This document shows positions 17,275 to 25,321 of a stretch of 64,000 nucleotides of DNA, one piece after another; position 1 is the stretch's first letter; every line of letters begins with the position of its first letter. The stretch comes from RYN-230 sp963793825 (lineage in GTDB: Bacteria; Actinomycetota; Actinomycetes; Streptosporangiales; Streptosporangiaceae). Below the pieces are notes generated by a model. That model was not told the origin of the DNA. It ran no database searches and saw only the letters and a program-made list of their open reading frames with translations. Location: contig CAWCBE010000014.1 of NCBI GenBank assembly GCA_963793825.1, positions 372,001 to 436,000 of the forward strand, in the 5' to 3' direction. A program made the position numbers and the translations under genes.

Positions 17275-18711
17275 GTGAATACGGGCGTGCTGTGGCCTGC
17301 GGCCGAACAGGCCGAGGCACGGGTACTGCGGATCCAGACCAAGCTGCATCAGTGGGCGACAGGTGATCCTGGCCGCCGGTTCGATGATGTGTTCAACCTC
17401 GTGTGTGACCCGGCTGTCCTCGTCGTGGCGTGGACGCGGGTCAGGGGTAATCGGGGCAAGCGGTCAGCGGGAGTGGACGGCGTCCGCCCGGATGCCGTGT
17501 TCTCCGCGGAGGAATGGTTCCTGCCGGACTTGAGGAGAGACCTCAAGGAGCGGCAGTTCACTCCGATGCCCGTGCGGGAGCGGATGATCCCCAAGCCCGG
17601 CAGCGCGAAGCTGCGCCGGCTGGGCATCCCGACCGCGCGGGACCGCACCGTGCAAGCGGCCCTGAAGCTGATCCTGGAGCCAATCTTCGAGGCGGGCTTC
17701 CAGCCGTGCTCCTACGGTTTCCGCCCCGGGCGCCGGGCTCAGGACGCGATCGCCGAGATCCACCAGTTCACGTCCCGCTCTTATGAGTGGGTCCTGGAAG
17801 GTGACATCGAGGCGTGCTTCGACATGATCGATCACCGGGCCCTGATGGACCGGGTCCGGGGCCGTGTCGGGGACAAGCGGGTTCTGGCCCTGGTGAAGGC
17901 GTTCCTGAGAGCAGGCATCCTCAGTGAGGACGGCCTGGCCAGGAAAACCAGTACCGGCACACCCCAAGGCGGGATCCTCTCGCCGCTGCTGGCCAACATC
18001 GCCTTGTCCGGGCTCGACGAGTACTTCGCCGATGCCTGGCGGACGGCCAGTGCCACCACCTACCAGCGGACCAAGCGCCGCCGGGGAGGGCTGCCGATCT
18101 ACCGGATCGTCCGCTATGCGGACGATTTCGTGGTTCTGGTCGCCGGAACCGATGCGCACGCGAAGGCCCTGCGGGAAACGGTGGCCGCGGTGCTGGCCCC
18201 GATGGGCTTGCGCCTGTCGGAGGCCAAGACGAAGGTCTGCCACATTGACGAGGGCTTCGACTTCCTCGGGTTCCGCATCCAGCGGAAACGGAAACGAGGC
18301 ACGGGAAAGCGCGTGGTCTACACGTATCCGTCGAAAAAGGCACTAGCCTCGATCGTCGGCCGCGTCCGCACGCTGACCCGCAGGTCATCACATCCGGCAC
18401 TTGCGGCCCTGCTGCGCCAGCTCAACCCGGTGCTGCGGGGCTGGTGCACCTACTTCCGTTACGGCGTGTCGAAGGCAACCTTCGCCTATCTCGATGATTA
18501 CGCGTGGCATCGGGTGGTGCGGTGGATCCGCAAACGGCACAACAAGACGAAGTGGGCGGTCCTCATGCGCCGCTACCTCCCCAGGTGGCGGCCGACCGAG
18601 GACGAGGTGACGTTGTTCCAGCCCCAGGCGGTGACGGTCAGCCGCTACCGATACCGGGCAGCCAACATCCCCGCACCCTGGGCAAGCCAGACACCAGGCC
18701 TTGCCAGGTAA
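17275..18711 (+). CDS. Group II intron reverse transcriptase/maturase
   Basis: A 478-aa intron-encoded protein. Reverse transcriptase blocks are in order: RRLGIPTARDRTVQAALKLI, PCSYGFRPGRRAQDAI, the catalytic YADD at residues 281-284 (VRYADDFVVL), and PQGGILSPLLANI before it. The maturase (GIIM) region RGWCTYFRYG follows. No HNH endonuclease motif is seen after the maturase domain, so the protein is probably endonuclease-free and would home using nascent DNA strands as primers. The GTG at 17275 follows AGGAG; the longer frame would extend into structural intron RNA. It splices its own intron and copies it into DNA targets. Confidence 0.93.
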   Translation: MNTGVLWPAAEQAEARVLRIQTKLHQWATGDPGRRFDDVFNLVCDPAVLVVAWTRVRGNRGKRSAGVDGVRPDAVFSAEEWFLPDLRRDLKERQFTPMPVRERMIPKPGSAKLRRLGIPTARDRTVQAALKLILEPIFEAGFQPCSYGFRPGRRAQDAIAEIHQFTSRSYEWVLEGDIEACFDMIDHRALMDRVRGRVGDKRVLALVKAFLRAGILSEDGLARKTSTGTPQGGILSPLLANIALSGLDEYFADAWRTASATTYQRTKRRRGGLPIYRIVRYADDFVVLVAGTDAHAKALRETVAAVLAPMGLRLSEAKTKVCHIDEGFDFLGFRIQRKRKRGTGKRVVYTYPSKKALASIVGRVRTLTRRSSHPALAALLRQLNPVLRGWCTYFRYGVSKATFAYLDDYAWHRVVRWIRKRHNKTKWAVLMRRYLPRWRPTEDEVTLFQPQAVTVSRYRYRAANIPAPWASQTPGLAR

Positions 18712-18733
18712 CTCACTGACACGGACTCGTGGA

Positions 18734-18767
18734 GAGCCGGATGCGTGGAGACACGCACGTCCGGTTC
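18734..18767 (+). ncRNA. Group II intron domain V
   Basis: A 34-nt hairpin with GAGCCGGATGCG on the 5' arm, a GGAGAC-type tip and CGCACGTCCGGTTC on the 3' arm. This is the ribozyme active-site domain, 63 nt before the intron 3' end. Confidence 0.92.
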
Positions 18768-18830
18768 GGCGGGCGGGCCGGGGAAGCGTAACGTCCGTAA
18801 GGACGTCAACGCGCCCCGGTCCGACCCAAC

Positions 18831-19369
18831 TCATCCACGCACAGCACCACTGCCTTCTCCGGCGGGTCGTGGTACAGGCCCACGACATCCACGACCTTCT
18901 CCACGAACAGCGGGTCAGACGACAGCTTGAACCCACCGGCCAGGTGCGGCTTGAGGCCGAAGTCCCGCCAGATACGCCCGACCGTGGACTTCGACAGCCC
19001 GGACCTGCGCGCCATCGACGCCCGCGACCAGTGCGTCGCGTTCTGCGGTGTCTCCTCCAGCGTCGCCACCACGACATCCTCAACCCGGTCGAGGGTGACC
19101 GACGGCGGGCGCCCTGGCCGGTCCTCATCCAGCAGCCCATCCAGCCGCCGCTGGATGAACCGCCCCCGCCACTTGCCCACGGTCTGCGGCCAGACACCCA
19201 GCTCCGCGGCAACCTGCTGATTCGTCTTGCCGTCCGCGCACCCCAGCACGATCCGGCAGCGCTGCGCCAGCGCCTGCGACGACTTGGCCCGCCGCGACCA
19301 GCGCACCAGCGCCGCCCGCTCATCCTCCGGCAGCACCAGCGCGGCCATCGGCCGTCCCGTCCTCGCCAT
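18831..19369 (-). pseudogene. IS630 transposase, 5' part (split by intron)
   Basis: The N-terminal half: MARTGRPMAALVLPEDERAA, an HTH in NQQVAAELGVWPQTVGKWRG, a second HTH-like LSKSTVGRIWRDFGLKPH, ending in VVLCVDE at the intron border, where the first catalytic Asp lies. Past the border the frame reads a few intron-derived residues (LGRTGAR) and stops. The truncated product keeps the DNA-binding domains and could in principle act as a repressor of transposition. Confidence 0.9.
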
Positions 19370-19385
19370 GACGCCAGCCTATACT

Positions 19386-19413
19386 TCTTCAACGAATTTC
19401 AGGCGCGGGACAC
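19386..19413. repeat. Second IS630 right inverted repeat
   Basis: The partner of 16120-16147 (26 of 28 positions), followed by TA. Confidence 0.9.
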
Positions 19414-20177
19414 TAGCGCTGCGCGTCCAGGAAGGCGAGGATCGTGGCCAGCATTTCGGGCCTGCCCAGAGCGTCGTGGGCGCCCGGCACGCTAGTGAAC
19501 TGGGCGGACGGGATGGCCGCAGCCAACTCGGCGGCCGAGGCGCGGGGGTCTCGCTCGCCGGTCACGACGAGGGTGGGGACGGTGATCCGGGCCAGCGCTT
19601 CCGGTGGCGTTCCGACGAAGCTGTCCAAGACGAGTAGGAGTGCCTGCGGGTCGACACCACGCTGGGCCATCCAGTCAACCATCGCCCGCTCCTGCGGGTC
19701 GAGCGGGGTGCCCTCGACCATCGCGGTGAGTAGCCGTCGGTGGCCAGCGGTCCGGTCGCTGGCTGGCCGGGTCACGTCGAAGCCCTGGCCGGCTATCACC
19801 GCCCTGGCCGGCCTCGCCCCCCGGACGAGCATCCGCAGCACCACTCGGCCGCCCATGGAGTACCCGAATAGGTCGTAGCCGTTGTTCGGCAGGCCGAGGG
19901 CTGACACCACGGCCAGCCCATCGTCGGCTAGAACGTCGGGCGGATAGGCCGACGCCTCATGCGGGCGGCCGCTGGCGCCGTGGCCACGCAGGTCAGGCAT
20001 GATCACCCGGTGACCGGGGGCGGCGAACGCGGCCGCGAGCCCGTGGTCGATCCACTGCTGGCTGTCGCTGGAGAAGCCGTGGACGAGGACGAGCGGCAGG
20101 CCCGCGCCGAACTGCCGGTAGGCCAGTTCCACCCCGTCCGGCGCGGTGCAGCGGTGGATCACCGGGTCCGCCTCCAT
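19413..20177 (-). CDS. Alpha/beta hydrolase
   Basis: A 254-aa alpha/beta hydrolase. The oxyanion region is LVHGFSSDS, then MPDLRGHGASG, the nucleophile elbow GYSMGG, the acid Asp in TGERDPRAS and the His in VPGAHDAL. The substrate is unknown. The TAG stop sits on the TA target of the neighbouring IS630 and is retained. The ATG at 20177 starts the hydrolase proper. The open frame extends 52 codons further into what looks like the beginning of an unrelated kinase gene, so a longer chimeric product is possible. Confidence 0.82.
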   Translation of the reverse strand: MEADPVIHRCTAPDGVELAYRQFGAGLPLVLVHGFSSDSQQWIDHGLAAAFAAPGHRVIMPDLRGHGASGRPHEASAYPPDVLADDGLAVVSALGLPNNGYDLFGYSMGGRVVLRMLVRGARPARAVIAGQGFDVTRPASDRTAGHRRLLTAMVEGTPLDPQERAMVDWMAQRGVDPQALLLVLDSFVGTPPEALARITVPTLVVTGERDPRASAAELAAAIPSAQFTSVPGAHDALGRPEMLATILAFLDAQR

Positions 20178-20333
20178 CTCTGGACTGTGGCGCTCAGACC
20201 GGGGGCGGGCTGGCGGCAAGGGAGGTGTGGGTGACGGCGATCCCCATGCCGACGACGGTGACCGCCTCGTCTGCACATCGGCAAGCACCGCCTTGGTGGA
20301 GGTGCCCCCGCCATCAAGTCCAAGTATCAGCAT
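20178..20333 (-). pseudogene. BadF/BadG-type kinase N-terminal remnant, in frame with hydrolase
   Basis: The first 20 codons (MLILGLDGGGTSTKAVLADV) are the phosphate-1 motif of BadF/BadG/BcrA/BcrD ATPases, such as N-acetylglucosamine kinase. After that the sequence loses similarity (Ser/Pro/Arg-rich) and continues in frame into the hydrolase. It looks like a deletion that removed nearly all of the kinase gene, leaving its start region fused to the hydrolase. Confidence 0.65.
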
Positions 20334-20452
20334 GAGGGTGACGGTGCATGCTGCTGCCGATCTCGCCGGAAGGCCGAAGTGTCGGCGTGGCGCAGCCGAC
20401 GCGCTCAGGCTGGTGGTGTGCCGCAGCCCGCTCCAAGGGACCCCAAAGCCCG

Positions 20453-21592
20453 CTAAACGCCGATGCCTGATCCGGCATGGCCGACCGGGACCCGGTCAGG
20501 ATGTCCGGCCGGGGCATGCTCCTCCTGGGGCCCGTCGGACAGGCCCGTTCCGGCCGGGAGTTCGCGCAGATAGCCACCGGCCAGAATGGCGGGCCGGTGA
20601 TCATTATCGAGGCGCCGCCCGCCATCGGGAGGCGCAGGCGCGGGCACGGGTGCCCGCCCACCGCCGCCGCCCCCGCCGGGACGCTGGCCCGGGTGGCCCG
20701 CACCGTAAAGCCCTCCCCAGGCACCCAGGCCGGCGCCCAGGAACGGGAAGACGACAAGCACGAAGAGATGTCCCGCCGCCGTGTCACTCACGCTGATCTC
20801 GAACTGAAACACCGGGCCGGGTGCAAGATGCGCGCCGGAGAAGGCCCACTGCAGGTGCGTCAGCTCATGGGGCAGCAGCGCGATCGTGGTCAGGCCCATG
20901 AGGGAGACCAGCAAGGCAGCGGCGGCGCCCGCGCACAGCCCGGCCGCGAAACCCTGCCGGGCGCGGGCGTCGGCCACCAGCAGCAAGCTGTTCCGGGAGG
21001 AGGTCCGCCGGGCCGCCGCCACTCCCGCCGCGACGACCAGACCGAGCGCCAGCGCCACGGCGAGCACCCGCGCGGCGCCGTACAGGTCCGCTTGCCAGGC
21101 CCGGGTGACCGGCAGCCGCATGCCAAGCGGGGGAAGCGCATACATGATGGCACCGGCCGCCAGGCCGGCCCCGGAACCGATGGCCAGCGCCGCTGGCCCG
21201 GCAGGAGGCCGCCGCGCGGTCACCGCGAGGAGCCCGGTCACATAAACCGCCATCACCACCAGGAAGGCGATCTCGCCTGCCCAGGCACCTGCCAGCCCGG
21301 CAGGGCCGGAAGGCGCGGCGTATTGCGACCGCTCCACCTCCGCCTTGAGCAGCACCACGGCGTACACCGCCGCGTAACCAGCCAGCCGCACCACCCGCGC
21401 CAGCCCGCCGCCAGCCGGGCCGAATACCTTGCGGGCCAGCCACGGCAGCCCAGCGAGCAGTACCACCGCCGCGATCACGTCGACCCTGCGGATCGAGGTA
21501 GCCAGATTCGCAGGCGCGCCCGGCCATCCGGCCCACAGCAGGCCCGCGGCGGCGGCGCCGAACACCAGGAGATACCCGATTCTGCGAGGCAT
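20453..21592 (-). CDS. Polytopic membrane protein, unknown function
   Basis: A 379-aa membrane protein that I do not recognise. Seven or eight hydrophobic helices span roughly residues 5-300, for instance IGYLLVFGAAAAGLLWAGW and VIAAVVLLAGLPWLA. A loop reads LLPHELTHLQWAFSG; its HELTH resembles a zinc-peptidase HExxH in part but lacks the second His at the right spacing. The last 75 residues are Gly/Pro/Arg-rich and probably disordered. The ATG at 21592 is chosen because GAGGAGG lies eight bases upstream; a longer frame has no ribosome site. Confidence 0.75.
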   Translation of the reverse strand: MPRRIGYLLVFGAAAAGLLWAGWPGAPANLATSIRRVDVIAAVVLLAGLPWLARKVFGPAGGGLARVVRLAGYAAVYAVVLLKAEVERSQYAAPSGPAGLAGAWAGEIAFLVVMAVYVTGLLAVTARRPPAGPAALAIGSGAGLAAGAIMYALPPLGMRLPVTRAWQADLYGAARVLAVALALGLVVAAGVAAARRTSSRNSLLLVADARARQGFAAGLCAGAAAALLVSLMGLTTIALLPHELTHLQWAFSGAHLAPGPVFQFEISVSDTAAGHLFVLVVFPFLGAGLGAWGGLYGAGHPGQRPGGGGGGGRAPVPAPAPPDGGRRLDNDHRPAILAGGYLRELPAGTGLSDGPQEEHAPAGHPDRVPVGHAGSGIGV

Positions 21593-21690
21593 CTGGGCCT
21601 CCTCACTACCAGCCGCAATCCGCCTGGATACCAGGCTAACCGCTACCGCCTGGACCACAACGTCGCAGCCTCCGCCCAGTACTGCGAGCC

Positions 21691-21742
21691 GGGCCGCCCA
21701 GATCGGGCGCCGGGCCGCTCAGATCGGGCGCCGGGCCGCCCG
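21691..21742. repeat. 21-bp direct repeat
   Basis: GGGCCGCCCAGATCGGGCGCC-type units repeat about two and a half times between the membrane-protein start and the next ORF. No function is evident. Confidence 0.7.
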
Positions 21743-21753
21743 GGATTAGCTGG

Positions 21754-22077
21754 ATGCCCGCGGGCCACGCCGAGCAGACGCTGCGAGAGCCTCCTGACCA
21801 CGGCGGGTTCATTAGCCAGGCTGCGCTCGTGGCCGAGGTTGAGACCCTCGCTGCCCTGGACCGCGACGGAATCATGCCCGGCCATCTGCTCGACGCTCTG
21901 ATGGCGATAGCGGGGCGCGCGCCGCTGCCCGCCCGGGCCGCCGTCCCGGTTCACGCGGACCGGCACTGGGGCGCATGGCTCCCCCGCGCAGCGGGTGTCA
22001 TTGAGGCCCGGCTCGCGCCCCGGCAGGACGGCGGTTGCTCGGCCGTGACGGGCGGGGGCGTGGCCGTCGGCCGGTGA
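21754..22077 (+). CDS. Possible small hypothetical protein
   Basis: A 107-aa frame with plausible codon use (third-position G/C bias) and an N-terminal half containing AALVAEVETLAALDRDGIMP, compatible with a helical protein. No ribosome site or known family is recognised. It is followed 61 bp later by the MOSC gene. It may be a chance frame in GC-rich DNA. Confidence 0.35.
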   Translation: MPAGHAEQTLREPPDHGGFISQAALVAEVETLAALDRDGIMPGHLLDALMAIAGRAPLPARAAVPVHADRHWGAWLPRAAGVIEARLAPRQDGGCSAVTGGGVAVGR

Positions 22078-22138
22078 TTGCCAGCCGCCCCGCGATATCC
22101 GTTCGCCGCAACGCCAGCAGGTCAGCGAGAATCAGGTC

Positions 22139-22726
22139 ATGACGCATGTCCCGCGTGAATGCCTGGAGGCCGGGCTGGACCGGATCCGCGCGTCCCCCCG
22201 GGATGCCGGGCGGGTCGTGCTGGTGGTCCGCCGCCCGGCAGTCGGCGTGCGGCAGGTTGCGGCTGAGGCGGTGCTTAGCCCGGTGGCCGGGCTGGCGGGG
22301 GACAACTGGCTCGCCCGCGGCAGCAGGAGCATGCCGGACGGATCGGCTGACCCGCAGCGGCAGGTGACGGTGATGAATTCCCGGGCCGCCGAGCTCGTGG
22401 CGGGCGGGACGGACCGGATGCCGCTGGCCGGCGATCAGCTCTATATCGACCTCGATCTCAGTGTTGGCAACCTCCCGGCGGGCAGCCTGCTGCTGGTCGG
22501 GCAGGCCGTATTGCAGGTCAGCGACGCCCCGCATCTGGGCTGCGCCAAATTCGTCAACCGCTTCGGCGCCGAGGCCATGCGTTTTGTCAACTCCCCCACC
22601 GGACGCCAGCTGCGGCTGCGGGGGATGAACACCCAGGTAGTGCGACCGGGCCTGGTCCGGCCCGGTGACATGGCCGCGAAAGCCGCTGCCCAGCTGGCTG
22701 CGGCGCCCCCCGGGATGACCGGTTAA
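22139..22726 (+). CDS. MOSC-domain protein
   Basis: A 195-aa protein with a MOSC domain (molybdenum cofactor sulfurase C-terminal-like), found alone in bacterial sulfur-carrier proteins. The core GDQLYIDLDLSVGNLPAGS (around residues 99-117) is followed by APHLGCAKFVNRFG, whose Cys is the conserved thiol of the family, and LRGMNTQVVRPGLVRPGD. Standalone MOSC proteins are thought to carry activated sulfur or to reduce N-hydroxylated compounds with the molybdenum cofactor; the role here is not determined. Confidence 0.82.
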   Translation: MTHVPRECLEAGLDRIRASPRDAGRVVLVVRRPAVGVRQVAAEAVLSPVAGLAGDNWLARGSRSMPDGSADPQRQVTVMNSRAAELVAGGTDRMPLAGDQLYIDLDLSVGNLPAGSLLLVGQAVLQVSDAPHLGCAKFVNRFGAEAMRFVNSPTGRQLRLRGMNTQVVRPGLVRPGDMAAKAAAQLAAAPPGMTG

Positions 22727-22947
22727 TCCCGGGCTCCCAGCAGGAGATCACCGGCCCGGCTCCCGTCATGAGTCACGATGGCCCAGGGCCACCTCCCCAC
22801 GGCGCGTATCCAACGCACGGCGGGCGGCATAGCCAGTCCCGGAAGACTGGCCCATTCCGGCCGGGAGAGGGGCGGATGTGCCAGCTAGCGGTGACGCCCC
22901 TCGGTGATACTGTCGGCGGCGTCAAAGGCCGGCATAGGAGGGCAACG

Positions 22948-23994
22948 ATGACCGCACCGCTCCAGGTGATCGCCTTGAGCTTCAGCCGCGACGCCGGTTC
23001 CGAGGACCGGATCCTGGCTGAGGTGGATCGCCTCCGCGGGCGGGGAGTTCTCCGCCTTCTCGACATGCTCTTCGTGGCCAAAAGCCAGGACGGCTCCGTC
23101 GAACGGCTGTCGGTCGGTAATGACGAGGACTTCGGATCGCTCCTAGCGGCGGTCGTTCCGGTGGCGAACGGCGGACCGGCCAGGCGGGCGCCAGATGGCG
23201 CCGCGGCCGCCTTTGACCCGGGCGATGCGCGGGCCTTGGCCGATTCTCTCCAGCCGGGGACCGCTCTGGCCTTCCTGCTCGTCGAGCATCACTGGGCCGC
23301 CCCCCTGTTCGACGCCATCGCCGAGACCGGCGGGATGCTGATCGGCGAGGGCTTCCTGACCTCCGAGACCGGCCTGGTAGTGGGAGCCGAGATTGCCGCG
23401 ATGGAGGAGGCGTCGGAGGTGATCGCCCAGGCCCAGGCCGATGAGGCCGAAGCCCTGCTGGCGGCGGTGGCGGCCAGGGCCGAAGCGGCCGAGGCGGTGG
23501 CGGAGTCAGAGCAGGTCCAGTCGGCCGCTGCCGCTGCCGCCGTCCGGGCGCTGATCACTGCCGGGCTGGTGGAGGAGGCAGCTGCCCACGAGGCCGTCGC
23601 CGCACTGACCGCGGCGGGCCTGATCGTGGCCGCGGCTGACCAGGCCACCGCCGACGCCGTCGCCGAAGACGCCGCCACCGTGGAAGCAGCCGATGAGGTG
23701 ACCGCCGCGTCCCTGGCGGAATCCCTCGCCACCATCGCCGCCGCCGACGAGGTCGCCGTCGAAGCGGCCGGCCAGGCCGGGGAACGGGTCAAGGCGGCCG
23801 CTATCACCATGGCCGAGGCCCAGGTTCTCCGCTATCTCCCCACCCCGCTCCCCTTCTCCGTCATCGCCGACAAGCTGGGCATCTCCCGGTCGGCAGCCAA
23901 GGAGCGAGCGGCACGCCTGTATAAGAGGCTCGGCGTTCACAGCCGGGACGAGGCGGTCAGCCAGGCCCGCTCGCTCGGCCTCATCCGCGGCTGA
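22948..23994 (+). CDS. DUF1269/DUF6325-like protein with Ala-rich linker and C-terminal LuxR-type HTH
   Basis: A 348-aa protein of three parts. Residues 1-140 resemble small actinobacterial DUF6325/DUF1269 proteins (LQVIALSFSRDAGSEDRILA at the start, AFLLVEHHWAAPLFDAIAE around residue 110). Residues about 145-285 are an unusually Ala/Glu-rich helical stretch with repeated EAA-AVAA units, probably an extended helix or coiled coil. The last 60 residues are a LuxR-type HTH (VIADKLGISRSAAKERAARL, then YKRLGVHSRDEAV). AGGAGGG lies upstream of the ATG at 22948; the longer frame is unsupported. It may be a DNA-binding protein controlled by oligomerisation. Confidence 0.78.
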   Translation: MTAPLQVIALSFSRDAGSEDRILAEVDRLRGRGVLRLLDMLFVAKSQDGSVERLSVGNDEDFGSLLAAVVPVANGGPARRAPDGAAAAFDPGDARALADSLQPGTALAFLLVEHHWAAPLFDAIAETGGMLIGEGFLTSETGLVVGAEIAAMEEASEVIAQAQADEAEALLAAVAARAEAAEAVAESEQVQSAAAAAAVRALITAGLVEEAAAHEAVAALTAAGLIVAAADQATADAVAEDAATVEAADEVTAASLAESLATIAAADEVAVEAAGQAGERVKAAAITMAEAQVLRYLPTPLPFSVIADKLGISRSAAKERAARLYKRLGVHSRDEAVSQARSLGLIRG

Positions 23995-24079
23995 CAGTGA
24001 ACCGCCCGGGTTTGGGGCCGACGGCTTTCCGGCTACCGTGGCGGGCGTCGTCGTGCCCGGATGGGCTGGCCAGTGCTGA

Positions 24080-24385
24080 TCATGCTGGCAGCGGCCAGTA
24101 AGAGCCGATGAGTGTTGCGCCGGCGGCGGCCGGCCCGTCCGCGCACCGATCCTGGATGCCGGACTGAAACTCACCGAACGCAGCGGAGGCGGTCAATGGG
24201 TTGTGCCCGCCGTCGATCATGGCAACGTGGAGGAAGCTGACTCCGTCGTCCAGACGAAAGGTGGCGTACTGCAGCCCCTCAGGTTTCTGTTCTGCCAGCT
24301 CAGCGAAAACCGCACGGATCAGCCGCTCGTTTTCGTCAGCCTTTCCAGGATGCGTCTTATAGCGGATTACCCTGGCTGCGGTCAT
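24080..24385 (-). CDS. Dimeric alpha/beta-barrel-like small protein
   Basis: A 101-aa protein whose start MTAARVIRYKTHPGKADENE, followed by AVFAELAEQKPEGLQYATF and SFLHVAMID, fits the ferredoxin-like dimeric alpha/beta-barrel group that includes antibiotic-biosynthesis-monooxygenase-like proteins. Catalytic residues are not identifiable. The ATG at 24385 has GGAG upstream. It is the last gene of the minus-strand ArsR run, 76 bp after the preceding gene. Confidence 0.75.
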   Translation of the reverse strand: MTAARVIRYKTHPGKADENERLIRAVFAELAEQKPEGLQYATFRLDDGVSFLHVAMIDGGHNPLTASAAFGEFQSGIQDRCADGPAAAGATLIGSYWPLPA

Positions 24386-24461
24386 GAGTCATCTCCGTTC
24401 TTATCCTTGTGCCGCCTGGCTTCCGGCCAGGCTCGGTGCCGACCAGCGAGTCCCCCGGCAT

Positions 24462-24872
24462 TCATGCGCCTGATGCCGCCCGCATCCGGTTGTTGCGGGG
24501 GTCATGGGTGACTTCAGCGAGGCCGAGTGCTTCCAGCAATGGCGGCAGGTACATGCCGAACCGGCCACGGTAGCCGCTGCGCAGGCCGTACCAGCCTCCA
24601 ACTGGGTTGCCCGGGCATCTTGCCCACGCCTCAACCGTGCCCGGCGCGGCCGGTTTCTTCTCATCGGCTGCGCCAAGCGAGACCCAGCCGCCTTGCTCGG
24701 CCAGCCAGGCACACAGGTCGTCGATGGCCCGGAGGTGGTACTTCAGCGTGGTGGAACCCACCTGGCAGACCAGGGCCGGCGGATCGGCCTGCTCGTCCTT
24801 ATACATCGTGTAAGCCGAGGTCCCCGGCGGGGTCTTGAGCATCCACGGGTCTTCCTTGGTGCCGGCGTTCAT
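24462..24872 (-). CDS. Conserved hypothetical protein in ArsR/SRPBCC operon
   Basis: A 136-aa protein that I cannot assign to a named family. Features are KEDPWMLKTPPGTSAYTMY at the N-terminus, TTLKYHLRAIDDLCAWLAEQ in the middle, and a Gly/Tyr-rich SGYRGRFGMYLPPLLEALG near the end. The ATG at 24872 overlaps the stop of the SRPBCC gene (ATGA), so it is translationally coupled to that gene. Confidence 0.8.
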   Translation of the reverse strand: MNAGTKEDPWMLKTPPGTSAYTMYKDEQADPPALVCQVGSTTLKYHLRAIDDLCAWLAEQGGWVSLGAADEKKPAAPGTVEAWARCPGNPVGGWYGLRSGYRGRFGMYLPPLLEALGLAEVTHDPRNNRMRAASGA

Positions 24873-25321
24873 GAGCTGTCCCCTTTCGTGATGGCGGCCC
24901 GGAAGTGTGGCAGCAGCGTCTGCCAGCCCGCCCGGTTCCGGTCGCGCCACTGTTCCCCGGTGCTTCCCAGCCGCTCCCAGCCGCGGTGCTCGATCTCGAT
25001 CCGGGTGGCGGCGTCGCCCTGGGCGACGAAGCGGATCGCCACCTCAGTGGCGCCCGCGCGATCGCGTCCCAGGTGCCACAGGTAAGCCAGCTGCGTGGGC
25101 GGTTTCCACACAGTCACCTCACCCCAGTCGTGCTCGACGCCATCGGATGTTCGTTCATAGATCCGGCCGCCGACACCGCTCTCCAGAACGATGTCGAGGT
25201 CAGCTTGCCCGGTCACGGTATGGTCGGGCGGCCACCACGTGCCGATTCCCGCGGTCCACACGGAAAAAGCGTGGTTGACCGGGCAGGCGACATGGAAGGA
25301 CAGCCTCAGCGGGCCGCTCAT
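24869..25321 (-). CDS. SRPBCC/AHSA1 family protein
   Basis: A 150-aa START-like (SRPBCC, AHSA1) protein with a hydrophobic ligand-binding cavity. Typical segments are LRLSFHVACPVNHAFSVWTA at the N-terminus, WWPPDHTVTG, VGGRIYERTSDG, EVTVWKPPTQLAYLWHLGR and IEIEHRGWERLG. These genes commonly follow an ArsR regulator as here (1-bp TGATG overlap). The ligand and biochemical role are unknown. Confidence 0.9.
   Translation of the reverse strand: MSGPLRLSFHVACPVNHAFSVWTAGIGTWWPPDHTVTGQADLDIVLESGVGGRIYERTSDGVEHDWGEVTVWKPPTQLAYLWHLGRDRAGATEVAIRFVAQGDAATRIEIEHRGWERLGSTGEQWRDRNRAGWQTLLPHFRAAITKGDSS

Larger units (their letters stand above)
16670..18830 (+). mobile_element. Group II intron, 2161 bp, complete
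   Basis: A retroelement with a 5' end GTGCGCC (group II consensus GUGYG), a long structured 5' region (domains I-III), a reverse-transcriptase ORF in the domain IV position, a 34-nt domain V at 18734-18767, a domain VI hairpin at about 18778-18823 and a 3' end in AC. The borders are set to the base because deleting 16670-18830 restores the IS630 transposase codons GTG-GAT-GAG-AAG-AGC on the minus strand. The bases just 5' of the intron (GCTCTTC) would be IBS1; AAGAG within the first 250 bases is a possible EBS1. The element appears intact and may be mobile. Confidence 0.93.
16118..19415. mobile_element. IS630-family element interrupted by a group II intron
   Basis: Inverted repeats at 16120-16147 and 19386-19413 (26 of 28 matching) are each flanked by TA. 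Removing the intron (16670-18830) leaves an ordinary IS630 of about 1.1 kb with a 363-codon transposase on the minus strand. The insertion separated a passenger-type remnant on the left from a hydrolase gene on the right; the duplicated TA kept the stop codons of both. Confidence 0.9.

Noticed and set aside
17275..18711. A retron, DGR or CRISPR-associated reverse transcriptase.
   Set aside because: The enclosing RNA has group II domain V and VI, exact intron borders and a maturase domain, so it is an intron-encoded protein.
20453..21592. A membrane zinc protease based on HELTH.
   Set aside because: The second-half motif and a third ligand are missing, and the HELTH sits in a loop between helices without the family context.
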